This document shows, one piece after another, positions 51,338 through 63,586 of a DNA stretch of 64,000 nucleotides (positions are counted from its first letter, which is position 1; each line of letters begins with the position of its first letter). This stretch comes from Glandiceps talaboti (lineage: Eukaryota > Hemichordata > Enteropneusta > Spengelidae): NCBI RefSeq assembly GCF_964340395.1, contig NC_135571.1:5192953-5256952 (forward strand). Direction: 5' to 3'. The notes below the pieces were generated by a model, which saw only the letters and a list, made by a program, of their open reading frames with translations, was not told the DNA's origin and did not search any database. The position numbers and the translations under genes were made by a program.

Positions 51338-51578
51338 TCATTGGGGTGGTGGTGACTGGTGCCTTATTGATGTGTATGGCCAAAAGAGTTCCGTTATTGA
51401 GGTCCATGAGACAGGGATTGAGTTCCTTCTGTCACATGATTCTAAAGGTAATATTGTAAATAGTAAACTGAATAGTGCAGCAACAAAGACAAGGGTAGCG
51501 ACTGTAATTCTCAGTATTTTAGTTGTCTTGTCCCATTCTCTTGACCATAGCCATGTTTTATGTTCTTCCTCTTCTTCC
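51338..51578 (-). CDS. IRAG-like last exon: TM helix and KASH-like tail
   Basis: Acceptor 'tttttgctgtag' opens [11 protein letters not shown], then a helix [21 protein letters not shown] luminal tail of about 36 residues follows, with one Cys near its start and [15 protein letters not shown] at its end, followed by TGA. Length, FWP block and terminal PPPx fit a KASH peptide. Confidence 0.85.
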
Positions 51579-54500
51579 CTACAGCAAAAATACAGATACA
51601 AAGTGTCAACACAAAGAGATTGCAGTAAATGTGATGTCATCACGAGGTTATCCCATAAACCCTTGAAGGAATGATGTCATCACTAGTGGTTTTCCCATAA
51701 ACCCTTGCAGAAATGATGTCATCACTAGTGGTTTTCCCATAAACCCTTGCAGGAATGATGTCATCACAAGGTTATCCCATAAACCCTTGAAGGAATGATG
51801 TCATCACTAGTGGTTTTCCCATAAACCCTTGCAGGAATGATGTCATCACTAGAGGTTTTCCCATAAACCCTTGCAGGAATGATGTCATCACGAGAGGTTT
51901 TCCCATAAACCCTTGCAGGAAACACCAAAAAGAATACCAAAAATAGTCAAGTGTCAAGTGCAGGAGTGCTTCTTTACAAGTATAGTAAAGGCAGAAATAA
52001 GTCTGACTAGACTTTTCCTCCAGACAAGTTGTTTTGTATATACTTACTGTTCATTTTCTAGTTCTTGGTCAGCACTGTCCATTAGTTCCTCTAAGTTATC
52101 ACAAAATACTTTTTGTTGTTCTCTAAGGTCATCAAGATCTCTAGATACTTGTGTTCTTGCACCTTGTTCAAAACTGTAACACAACAATTATATTGTGTTA
52201 TTAGAGATCTTACGAAAACGTGTAATGAACATTATACCCTTCACAAGCCAAGTTATTACCTCTTAACAGAAAATATGGATTATATATCCTGGTAGTTTTA
52301 CATCATGACAACTTATGTCTACATCTCTGGTTCTGTGGTGTTCGCAATACGAGTCAAAACATTCCAAATTGTCATTGTTTTTCCAAATTTTTCATAAATT
52401 ATGCTTGAGGTAATATCATTATATTATTCCGAAAGATTACAGTGACATATGGGGCCTTGTCACTACTTGTCTAGTGACTTGTATTGACAAGGCCCCTTAG
52501 GTCATTCATATTTTATTTTCCATGGTTGAATGAAGAAAAATATTGTGGAATAATAACTATACTTATGTAATCCACGGAAGACAGTTGGTGAAATTATAGA
52601 TGCATACAAAACATACATCATATATTAGGTAGTTCAAAAGAAAATTCACAGTAACTTCATGAAGCCTGGAAATTGTGTCCAAGAAATCACACTACAGAGC
52701 TAGCCTTTATTACAATTTGGAATATCATCCTGGCCACATATTTATTTCTCCTATAGCTATTATATGTACTAAAACTGACATACAAGAATACCGTTATTTA
52801 TGTTATTTTTTCACTTACCCTTTTTGGAAAACCTCTTCTTCTTTTACAGCTGTATCTACTTTTTTGTCAGCAGTTGGTGATGTTTGTCCACTTCTGACCA
52901 TACTAGCTGCAGCTCCTAGACTCAGTCTGGGTCTTGGTGTAGTGGGTGTGTTTGGTGTAGATGAACTAAATATGAAATATGAAATGTATATCATTAGAAC
53001 ATAGCAAGTCTTTCTGATCACACTCAGTCTGGGTCTTGGTGTAGTGACATTGGAGAGTAATAACACACACATTACAAGCCAGTTACTCTGACCATCATGG
53101 CACCGAGGCTCACAGAAGTTGTGATGATATACAACTGCTTACATCAGACCGTTGACAGACAAAACCTGTTACAAACAGGGAAAGTAAACAACTGAATTGG
53201 ATTAATAACACTTGGCACAGCATGTTGGAAGTACAAAGACTTGTCTTACATTTCATCATTTGATAAGAACAGTTGTATAGTCTCTTTACATAATAGTTCA
53301 CATTCACAAACAAATCTCACCTCATGCACAGAGGCCATAAAACTGTTATCAAACCATGAAATATTATACAAGTCTCTGCTGCTCCAAAATGCTGTGTCAA
53401 GTGTTATTAATACAATTCATTTGTTTACTTTCCCTGTTTGTAACAGGTTCCATTCATCAACGGTCTGATGTCAGCAGTAGTACTCGGCAGTACCGTAGTA
53501 CTATTCAAAAACAGAAGGATGATACCAACCTTTTAGGGATATACGTCTTGTCTTCTTCTGGAAGGCTGTTTTGTTTATCTGTCAGCGATCTGAAATCTGG
53601 AGCAGCTGAAGCTCGTCGTCCTCCCGCAAACAGACCTGATACTTTGTTTCTAAGAGCTGTAGTTGTCACTGCTTGTGCAAATCGAGCTTTGGCATCCTAA
53701 ATAACAGAGTCAAGGTCAAAATTTCAATTCATATGACGTTTAATTTATGCAGCAGTTATTATTTGCATTGGTGCATACATGTTACCAGTATTTGCACTGC
53801 AGAACACACAAACATAATATTGGTGTTTGTACTGCAGTGCAATGCTGAATAGATTGTTACATACCAGTATGAAAATGAGTGTATGATTGTTCCATGTACA
53901 CGGAATTACATGAAGTCACTCGACAATGTATATTTTAAGAAATGTACTGTTTCGGATAAACATAAACAGCTTGCAAGGAACTCCAGTGCTTTTGCTTGAT
54001 TGTGGTAAGCAGAATGAGACAAGGTCCATGCAAAGACATACGATATAATTAGTGTCAGTAACTTATCAAAGCATAAACACCACAGTAGCCCGGATATCCC
54101 ATGACTCTGTTTACTGATAGAACGCTACATGTTTTAAAAATTGAGTACGATTGTTAGCTACTACATTAGAACTTCTACAGATATAAACAAAACTGATAAA
54201 AGTGTCGTCTGACCCTACATCAGAGGCACCCAATGTTGTTCATGTATCAGTTGGATTATTGTTTTTACCTAATTTTGTTGTTGTGAGAAGTGTTTGTTTA
54301 GCTCACTTGATTCAAGCAAATGCACCGGTGTTTTTTTGCAGGTTGTATATATAACATTACCCCATGATGTGCCACTGTGGGTACTCACAGTAAAATTGTA
54401 AACAAATTTGAATCTATAAATATCATTTACATATCACACTTCATGTGCATGGATATCACTAACTGACCAGCACTCATACATGTTTGGTGAGAACCCTGCA

Positions 54501-57500
54501 TATGTAAAACACAGATAGATACTATAGTCATATGCGTTTGGTACTAGATTTATTTTTGCTGAATGTCCACAAAGGTTTTTCTGTTGATAAAAGTTCCGCT
54601 AATATGCTTTGCAAGTTGTCACATTTGTAGATTTATCTGTTATGATGTGTCAACATAAAATATATATCTAATAATGCACAAGATATTATTTATAATACAA
54701 CGGTTACCACATGCTGGCAAGTTAAAATATTACAGAGTATAAGACAACAGATAGTTTTTGGGTATATCAATAATATGATTTAAAATGAAAATCTCTACCC
54801 TCGAATGATTTTTTTGATGAACAGCCCACTGTAGTACTAGTACACCTATGATGATGCTGACGATATGTCAGCGAAAGTTTGGGAATCGCTTCCAAATGGA
54901 ATTTTTTTTTGACTCTCAGTGGAAATTTTCATTGCATACAATGAACTCAGAGTGCATGAACATTCATTCTCGTAATATTATGATAATATGATATCATATT
55001 TTTCATCTTCAGAGATAAAATACACCAAATAGACACGAGAACAAGTTGAACTACCTGAATAGATATACTACAGCTATGGCGCTGTTTTTATAACCATAGT
55101 TTAACTAGAGTAAAGTACACTGTACTGTAGTGATACCAGTTGTTATGCTATATGCAACATTGCATCATTGTCCCGATCAGTACAGTTAATCACAGTATAG
55201 TACAATACAGTATAATACAGTACAGTATAGTACAGTACAGTTAAGTACAGCACAGTACAGCACAGCACAGCACAGTAAAGTATGGTACACTACAGTACAG
55301 CACGGTACAGTACAGCACATTACATTACAGTTGGATACAGTACCATAAAGTACCATTACATTACATTGTTACATTACAGTACAGTACACTAAAATGCAGT
55401 ATACTACAGTGCAGTACTGTACATTACATTACATTACATTATATTACATTACAATACAGTACCATACACAGTACAGTACAATGCAGTACAGTACAGCACA
55501 GAACAGTACAGTGCAATGCAATACGGTACAGTACAGTAAAATGCAATACAGTACAGTACAGTACAACATACTGGCATGATAACTGCACTACAGTGCTAGT
55601 CTGTACTACACTACACCACATTACATCTAAAAAAGACAGAAAAGAAAGTTTACCAAAGAAATAAAATTACAAAGACGTTAATTTAAAGATTATTAATTGA
55701 AATAAATAGTAAGACACTATCTGCAAGACATCCAGTAAGTACACAACAGATATAAATAGTGATTTAATATAAAATTACAAAGAACAAAAAATAATATAAA
55801 CTAATTATCACCTCATCAAAGCTAAGAGAAGGCTGCAATGAGTCAAGCCTACTGCGACTAGAACTGCCAGGTAAGGGCTATGTTAGAGGTTAAAATCAAC
55901 GAGAGTTAGTAAAGCGTGCAAACAAAAAATACAAGATTTATTTGTTCTTATACATAAAATTAAAGACTTTGGTAGATGAATCGTGAAAAGTCCATTTTGT
56001 ACCGCTGACAGCAACTACTAGGCAATCAAATATTATATCTCAAATACTATATTTACAAGATAGGTAGATTTGGAATATACTGCAATGTGCCATAAAAAGG
56101 CTAGCGCCATCTAGTGGCAGCAATCAGAGAACAAAGATACGCGATCAAGTTAAAAAGCATTTGGGTAATGCTTTCGCATTTCTGGTTGTGTGAAATTGAT
56201 TTCGAATAATTTTCAGAATGGTACAATGAAGGGTGTCGCTGTCCAAGAGGTGAACAAGAATGTAACGATAATTTACTGATGTTACTTTATACGGCATAGC
56301 GTTCTATTTTTTCAGTACACAGATATTCATCGGGCACATGGCCCACAATTATCTTGGCCACGCCTTTTGTCAAAGAATTGTGATTTGAAACGTCACAGAT
56401 TATACTGATTGGTAAGAACTCTATTATTTGTTAATTTTGCACTCTGAAGGACTTTAAATGAGACTGTCTTCCAAAGTCTTATTTATGACAAAAGCTTAGA
56501 ATACATCAAAGATATTACAATTCCACAAAATACAGGTTTATACATTTACAATATTTTTAGAAGTCCTTTAAAACAAACTATTTAGAATCAAGACAACGTA
56601 AGAACAGTAACTTTGGACATACACAACAAATACTTAGGACATAAAAATATGATAAATATCATATATAAACTACTATAATGAGGGTAAGGAACAAATTTGC
56701 ATGCACACATGACATCATGGCTCAAAGGTCATGGAGGTCAAGGGACTCAGGTAGAGGTCATGGGTCAGATAGAAGACGTGGAGGTTGGCTAGAAGTCTTT
56801 GAGGTCAGATAGAGGTTGTGGGGACAGCTAGCAGTCTTTGGGGTCAATTGAGGGCATGGATGTCAGATACATGTTGTAGGGTCAGCTAGAGGTCAGATTG
56901 AGGTTGTGAGAGATGGCTAGAGGTCTTTGAGGTCAGATATTATAGGTCACATAAATATGTGGGGGTCGGCTAGAGGTCAGATTGAGGTTGTGAGAGATGG
57001 CTAGAGGTCTTTGAGGTCAGATATAGGTTACAGAGGTCACATAAATGTGTGGGGGTCGGCTAGAGGTCAGATTGAGGTTGTGAGAGATGGCTAGATGTAT
57101 TTGAGGTCAGATATTATAGGTCAAAGAGGTCACATAAATGTGTGGGGGTCAGCTAGAGGTTGTGCAGTAAGATAGAAGTTGTGGAGGTCCAGCTAGAAGT
57201 CTTAGAGGTCAGACACTGAGGTTGGGGGTGCAGATAGGTTTGTTAGTTTGTTTAGATCTCACCTCCTCTGTATTAGTTGGTTGATGTCTAGGATAGCTGG
57301 CTGATCTAGGTGTTAGCATGGAGGATGATACATCAATGCTTTGACTAGCCATGAGAGGTGGCCGTTTGTTCCGATACTGAATCAACGGTGAAAGTAGAAA
57401 TTGACTTGTTTATCATGGTGAAAGTAGAAATTGACTTGTTTATCATGGTGAAAGTAGAAATTGACTTGTTTATCATGGTGAAAGTAGAAATTGGTCAAGG

Positions 57501-60500
57501 ACTTGTTTAATAATGTATGTAGTTACTTACTAAATACATTTGCCAAAATTTGCCAAAGAGTTACAAGAGGAAAATGAAGATTTTTGTTCAAATACTTGCA
57601 ATCGTAAAATCAATAAAGGCATTCTTTTTATACATTCTCAAGTCAATTGTATGGAGAACTTTTAATAGTTATAATTATGTATTTCATATAAAGGAAACAT
57701 GGTGGTGAAATTCTCACCTCTGACATAGTAACAGGTAAATTGATTGATTGTGATAATGGATCTATACTCATTGTTGATCTCATTGCAGGACGACATGATG
57801 ATGATGATGATGACAACTACAATACGGTGAAAACACATAATGTTAGTATGTTAGTATGTTAGTAGACAATTGTTATGGTAATTACAACATGATGAAAACA
57901 CTGTTAGTATGTGAATAGTCTGTTGTTATGAAAACTACAAATTCTGTTAAACACAATATTAGCATGTTACTATGGTTACCGTATATACATTTTGTTATAT
58001 TTACAACACTGAAAATATACAATATTAGTATAATGGTTATATCTAACAATATATGATGGAAACAAAATAAGAGTGTGTTAGTATAGATGTGTACAAGCTA
58101 TGCTTAGTATTATGGGTATATCTACTGATATGATAGCTACCATTTGAAATGACAACAGGAATCACTCACAACGCATCACCATTCTGGTGATATCAGTCAC
58201 ACACGCACACGCACACACACACGCACACACATATATATATATACATGCACATACATGCACACAAACACATACACAAACACACACACACATATATACACAT
58301 ACATGCACACAAATACATACAAACACACACACACATACATACAGACACACATACACGTAAACCCCCCCCCCCCCCACACACACACACAGAGTAACAAATT
58401 GAAATAGATGAAGCTACAGAACACATAATTATCAATACTAAATGTTCATCTAAATGAAACATGAAAAACAGATTAACAACAATGATAACTATAATATAAT
58501 ATGATGAGAATATAAAATATTTGGCTGTTTTAATACTTGACAGATATATTCAAATGAAAATGATAATAAAATGTATGATAGGTATATGGAACTGAATGAA
58601 TTTATTGTAAACTATCACTGATCACAGCAATGGATTTATCTTTTACTGCATTTACTTTTCAGTTTTAAAAGTAAGAATGATTTTGAAGTTTGTAGACGCG
58701 TTGAGGTCAGCGATGCTTCACCTCCTCATAACGTGACAAGTTAGCATGAACTATTGTTGTATTGTGCCCAAAAAGACCTTGTGAATATTTAATAACTTTG
58801 TGACCATAAATATTTTGACAAGACTTTATGATTCGACCTTTTAGCCATGATACCATGCTGCTTTGCTGTAAATTAGATATACACATACACAAACACACAT
58901 ACATGCAGAAAAGTTTGACTGTAAATCTACACATTAACTTGTTTTCTCCAGTAAATACACCATATTCCAGTTATTGAAAAACAAAAGATTGTGTGATTTG
59001 GTCATTGAGGGCGCTGTCCAGAGTAAGTTTTCTATTGGAAAGTAAGAACTGGAGTTGTTCATTGCTGAATATACATGTAGTCAAGTGTTCTTTTTCACCC
59101 ATGTTTTCTCTAAGGTGAGTGACAATACATGATACTACCTCTTTTGAACTGCAATGTGGGTAATTGGAATATGGTATACACTGAATGTGGTAAAGGTCTA
59201 CATTGCACAAAAGTTATATTATAGATGTGAAAAATTTGTTTTTAATCCATGTTGACGTATTATTTACAATCTTCCTCATATACTGATCACAGAGTTAATT
59301 AACATGACATTCCTGATATAAAGGATGGACAGCTTGTGTGGAATGGGAAGGTTTGAGTTGGGGGCTGTGTTGAATGAAGTGGTGTGAAATACTGGAAAGT
59401 GGTTGAATGCTAATATTGGAGGTGGAGCTGAGTTGAGTAGACTTGTCTGATCATGTTGGACCAAGTCAAATGGAATGTTGGGAAATAAAGGATCTAGGAC
59501 AGATGGGTGGAAGTGGGTGATCTAGGACAGATGGGTGGAAGCGGATGATCTAGGACAGATGGGTGGAAGTGGGTGATTTAGGACAGATGGGTGGAAGCGG
59601 ATGTTTTGTGTTGGGGGCTGACTTGAATGGAGTGTTGTGAAATATGGAATGTCCATGTAATGGAAAGGGGTTGCATTGATAGGTTGGGTTGGGGTTAAGT
59701 TGAATGAAGTACATTTGGTAGAATAAATCTGGGAACTGGACAAGTAGAATGGGTGTTTTGACATAATGTGGAAAGGCTCTGAAGTGGAACATAACAAAAA
59801 TGGTGGCCAGAAATGAAGTGAAGAGATGAGTGAAAGAGATACCAGCCACCATGATAGCATAAGTTTCACTTTCTGTGAAGGAGTCTTATTTTTCAAACAA
59901 ACCAAAATTAAGTATTGAGGAAAAGATCTGCTGAGACACCATGAAAGCATAAGTTTTACTTACTGATACAGAAGAAGTTGTATTTGCCGATCCACCAAAG
60001 CCAAGGAAAGTAGCAACAGAAGCACGTCGTCTTGACCCCTACACCAGTAGCAAATAAAAGATACAGCCACCAAGATAATAACAGGCAGAGAAGAGATAGC
60101 AAATTACTTAACATGAAAATGACAGCAAGCATTTAATTATAGATATTTGTTCACAGCTAGCTTCAATCAGAGTGTGTCAAAATGTTTGCATGCTGAGAGT
60201 GCATGTGATGGTCTCAGATTGTCTAGTCTAGAGGTTATCTGTGGCTTCAAATCTCGTTTCATGTCTAGCTCAACGAGGTCCTGAGATGCCACTTCAAATT
60301 CAAACAAAGCTACCCACACAGTTGTGAACATCATCTGCATGAACAACACTTGGTTCATGAGTTCTTGTGGAGCTGGACAGGATGAAGAGAGATCTTAAGC
60401 TTCAAAACCGTGGGTAGTATCTAGACTACAGATTGCAATATACGTTAAAGGTCCAGTAAAAATGTCACTCAATTTTTGTCCACATCCTTGATTTACTGAA

Positions 60501-63239
60501 GTATCAGTAGACTTACTGAAATGATTGAGGTGCGAAATTAGTTAATGATTCAAGCCATTTTTTAATGTATTGCCGAGTATACCAGGTATGATATCGTGAG
60601 TGTAAGTAGCTATAGACAGTTTAAGCTATACATGTTTCCGAAATACTGCGAAAGATGGTGTTCATCACATGTCAAGGGAAAGACATCAGCTGTGGTATAT
60701 CATGACATATATCTTGTAAATTATCTTCATTGACTTCTTCTCTAGATAACTTAGGTCTTCTGGACTCGGAAAAACAGTTTCTAGGAACACATAGTAACCA
60801 TGCTGTAACAAACTCTTATGCAACACTTGTGTCTATGATGATGTCGAGGTCAGCATAAAAAAGTTTTGACTTTGTTTGTCAGACCAGGAAGACTTCATAC
60901 AATCCAATCATAATAGCACAACCACAAATTATTATCTGTGAGTAGCGTATCATAGCAGTACTATCAAAGCAAGTTTGACAAAGTTTGTTAATCGGAAAAA
61001 GTTAGAATTTTAAGGATGAGGAGAGACCATTTAACTAGAGGTTGGACCAATAGATAATCCTCCAGTCAAATGGTCTATATAAGATATCTAGCTATAGTCC
61101 TACCTTGCCAACAGCCACAGACATAGATCGTTTGTTGAGTCGACTATCAAGATCTGTAAAAGATCAATAATAAACACATCTTAATAACTTTTAAAATATG
61201 ATCTTGTTGAACTCTTCAAGATGAATACAACATATATTGTAAACATAAATATTTTCACTGCTAGAATAGTTGATGATTTTACAGTCTTCAGCTAGTTCTC
61301 AAAGACTAAGTGTCAAATTGGTACATTGTGTTCATATATATGAAGACATTTTAGTCACTACTTAGTTTCACGTTTTTGTTTTTAAATTGAAATAGGCGAA
61401 AATAAGTCTTTATAGCAAAAATTTCCAGGTCTACAGTTTTTGAAAACTTTTTAACCATGTGAAATTCTTTCAAGTATTTCACCATCAAATTATAGTTTAT
61501 AAACTCAAAGTCACTTCAAGTTCAACAGACTTAAGTCACAATGTGCCTGATTTCCTAGAACATCAAAGTTGTTCAAATTTCTCCAAAGTTTACAATTTTT
61601 ATTACCAAGGTATACTCTACTTTAATTCATCCATCAACTTTAGGGACAATCGCACAATGTCACACAATCTCAATAAACGAACTTTGTTTGTTTAGGACAA
61701 AATTCCCTTCCCCTCCCCCTAAACAAACATTCACCACAAGTGCAACATCGACACATTTATATATGATGTAAACCATGATGAAAATTGTTGCGGTTACACC
61801 ACTATGATCGATACAATGTAAAAAAAATGACGGTAAACACATTAAAATACTACCGAAAACACAGCACTGTGTATCACATTAGAAGTAAATTTTAATCAAC
61901 TTTAATATGAACATCTCAGTAGTAAATACAGAACATGTTATCGTTGAAGGCGAGAAAGTTTTCAAAATTTGGTTAGAAGTGCGAAAATGAAGTTCAACAA
62001 TTGCATTGATGCCAGACCCCCTCCCCCTAAATGAATGAAGTTCAGTTATTGAGCTTGTGTGACATTGTGTATCATCCATTATCAAAAATTAACTTTGACT
62101 TTGACTTACCATCTCCTGTAGATGTCCGTAGAAGTCTGTTTTCTGTCAGTAATTTTCTAGAAGAATAAAACATGAGTATTTGAGTCAAAACTGTAAATAC
62201 CATCATCATTAATGCTTTTTGATTTGTCATTCCAGACTAACTATATTTTAAAATATCAATATTGCTGGTTAATTGACTTGAATAACATTTTGACAGAAAT
62301 ATCATATTTGATTCACTAATAAATCACTGATATGATGATAAAGTTTCATCAATGTATAATACATTATAGTAGCTTAGTCTCGTTGAAAGAAAACAGCGCC
62401 CTCAATCTCACCAAAATGTAAGTTTTCAGTTAACTCCACCCCAGACAGTCAGAGCTGATGGGAAACAGCGCCCTCAATGATGTTGCATGAGACTGAAAAG
62501 ACACCTCCAGTCTTAGCAAAAAGGCAAACAGTGCCCTTCACATAGTCTTGCATGTGTACAATTTTGCCGATGATGAAGGCAAACTTTCAACACTGTACAA
62601 CATTACATCTATCAATTAATAAACCTGAGAAACTGTAGTAAACTACGGTGCTACTACTTACTTAGTATCTTCCAGCTCTGCATGCTCTCGTTCATAAAGT
62701 CTTCGTAAGTTTTCAACATGGTTTATCATAACTTCTACAGCATGGTTCATTCGTCCCTCCTATGACAAAGTACAGAAAGTGAACGTCAATCAGTTCCCCA
62801 CACATCACCAAAATACATATTGCTATATATATCAGGGGTCTCAAACCTAACCCATTTCTATCTTGGTGACCCACACTTTCTCTTCCTTACCACCTCAGCA
62901 TAGTTTAAATATTTAATATGGAATCCCAGATGGTGACTGACAGTGGTTGTGGACTCTCTGCTCAGTGGTTGAAAACAATTATAATCTTTATTATCAACAT
63001 CTCTCTCTATATATTTTGTAGTCATCTTGTAATAGAATTATAAAATATAAGAGGTACTGTTGTGGCTCAGGCAGGCTATGTTTGATTCCAAGCATGTGTA
63101 TATGTATATGTGTGTGTGTGCGTGTTTGTATACTTGCATGTATGCATGTGTGTAATGTACATCTGTACGTGTATGTATGTATGTATGTATGTATGTATGT
63201 ATGTATGTATGTATGTATGTATGTGTGTATGTCTATGTA

Positions 63240-63315
<76 letters not shown>

Positions 63316-63586
63316 GTGTGTATCACTCACTCTTCAAATCAGTTTTCAGATAGCAGACAAGAATCAGTCCACAGACTTGCCTATACTGGCTTGACAGGTG
63401 AATAGCATTTTGAGGCCAGATAGCCAAGTCTGTTGGCTACATACAAGTACTAACCTGTTGTACAGCACCGTGTACTTCAGCTTTACTTGACAGTCTAGTA
63501 GCTGTTTGCTGGATTATATCTACATGGTGTTTTAGTTTGTCTAGTACATCTTTAGTTTCTACATCCACACAGATAGGATTCAAAGC
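51338..63586 (-). CDS. IRAG1/IRAG2 (MRVI1/LRMP)-like protein, 3' portion
   Basis: Twelve minus-strand exons join in phase to 453 codons: 63586-63455, 62759-62662, 62156-62110, 61153-61104, 60038-59964, 57816-57718, 57376-57263, 55877-55812, 53696-53530, 52965-52819, 52173-52048, 51578-51338. Earlier exons lie beyond the window. The first two give the signature of the inositol-trisphosphate-receptor-associated family: [23 protein letters not shown], then [20 protein letters not shown] low-complexity Ser/Arg middle, a second coiled coil ([25 protein letters not shown]) and a C-terminal TM helix (about in-window residues 395-417) follow. The family are ER/outer-nuclear-membrane tail-anchored proteins that bind IP3 receptors; IRAG1 is a cGMP-kinase substrate. 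Here three basic-Ser sites are visible, and the tail ends in a KASH-like PPPQ. Confidence 0.85.
51631..51919. repeat. 40/42-bp minisatellite with TGATGTCATCA core
   Basis: Seven units of 'aatgatgtcatcactagtgg' plus 'ttttcccataaacccttgca'. They begin about 50 bp from the acceptor of the last IRAG-like exon, in its final intron. Two units are 40 bp and the rest 42 bp. In the gene's orientation they read as an open 14-residue repeat, an artefact of the 42-bp period. Confidence 0.92.
52048..53696 (-). CDS. IRAG-like exons 9-11 of those in window
   Basis: 53530-53696 ([24 protein letters not shown]), 52819-52965 ([23 protein letters not shown]) and 52048-52173 ([22 protein letters not shown]). 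All junctions are phase 2 and consistent. The first carries an RRAS kinase-type site and the last is a coiled coil that leads into the tail anchor. Confidence 0.85.
52235..52560 (+). repeat. Interspersed repeat family R4, second copy, with hairpin
   Basis: Matches 44415-44660. At its 3' end is a hairpin: 'ggggccttgtca' (about 52452) mirrored by 'tgacaaggcccc' (about 52487), and outer 'atattattcc' mirrored by 'ggaataat'. Confidence 0.6.
53141..53471. repeat. 331-bp foldback element in IRAG-like intron
   Basis: Terminal inverted repeats begin ACATCAGACCGTTGA and end TCAACGGTCTGATGT. Arms of about 130 bp (53141-53275, 53338-53471) share 'ccctgtttgtaacaggtt' and 'caagtgttattaat' and surround a ~60-bp spacer. 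It ends 59 bp from the donor of exon 53530-53696. No clear target duplication. Confidence 0.8.
53970..54120 (+). repeat. Interspersed repeat family R3, second copy
   Basis: 'agtgcttttgcttgattgtg' and 'atgcaaagacatacgatata' then 'attagtgtcagtaactt' match 33960-34075. Confidence 0.6.
54121..55811. repeat. IRAG-like intron with ACAGT satellite
   Basis: From about 55150 to 55620 the sequence is a degenerate pentamer array of (T)ACAGT/ACAGC/ACATT words. 54121-55150 is AT-rich with nothing recognisable. Confidence 0.8.
55812..57816 (-). CDS. IRAG-like exons 6-8 of those in window
   Basis: 57718-57816 (poly-Ser then [16 protein letters not shown]), 57263-57376 ([19 protein letters not shown]) and 55812-55877 ([20 protein letters not shown]). 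All are phase 0 at both ends and could be skipped without frameshift. For 55812-55877 the acceptor 'tctaacatag' was chosen because the nearer 'cctggcag' would put TAG in frame. Confidence 0.78.
56720..57225. repeat. AGGTCA-rich tandem repeat
   Basis: Fifteen exact AGGTCA words on the plus strand in about 500 bp, within diverged units ('gctagaggtcagattgaggt', 'tgtgagagatggctag'). Two pairs are direct repeats spaced by 3 bp (56726-56740 and 57118-57132). Located in an IRAG-like intron. Confidence 0.85.
57386..57492. repeat. 30-bp tandem repeat, ~3.5 units
   Basis: 'atggtgaaagtagaaattga' plus 'cttgtttatc', near-identical units, 10 bp upstream of the exon at 57263-57376. Confidence 0.93.
58198..58390. 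repeat. (CA)n-rich microsatellite with poly-C
   Basis: CA, CACATA and C-homopolymer tracts; intronic, no coding. Confidence 0.92.
59500..59610. repeat. ~31-bp tandem repeat
   Basis: 'aggacagatgggtggaag' recurs four times at about 31-bp spacing, within a G/T-rich strand-asymmetric stretch (59330-59830) that creates a long spurious minus-strand frame. Confidence 0.8.
59964..61153 (-). CDS. IRAG-like exons 4-5 of those in window
   Basis: 61104-61153 ([16 protein letters not shown]) and 59964-60038 ([16 protein letters not shown]). The second is 75 bp, phase 0-0, with a strong RRRAS kinase consensus. Confidence 0.8.
62110..63586 (-). CDS. IRAG-like exons 1-3 of those in window
   Basis: 63455-63586, 62662-62759 and 62110-62156 carry the most conserved family block, a predicted coiled coil ([20 protein letters not shown]). 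Phases 0, 2 and 1 match across the junctions. Confidence 0.88.
63105..63314. repeat. (GTAT)n and (GT)n microsatellite
   Basis: TATG units at about 63174-63224 followed by pure GT to 63314, in the intron between the first two IRAG-like exons in view. Confidence 0.95.

Noticed and set aside
55864-55871. Acceptor 'cctggcag' for the short IRAG-like exon
   Set aside because: It would put a TAG in frame; the acceptor at 55878-55879 keeps phase 0 with both neighbours.
59522-59950. 142-codon minus-strand frame with many Pro/Ser/His
   Set aside because: Lies in a strand-asymmetric G/T-rich tandem repeat inside an IRAG-like intron, with no splice phase fitting the gene.
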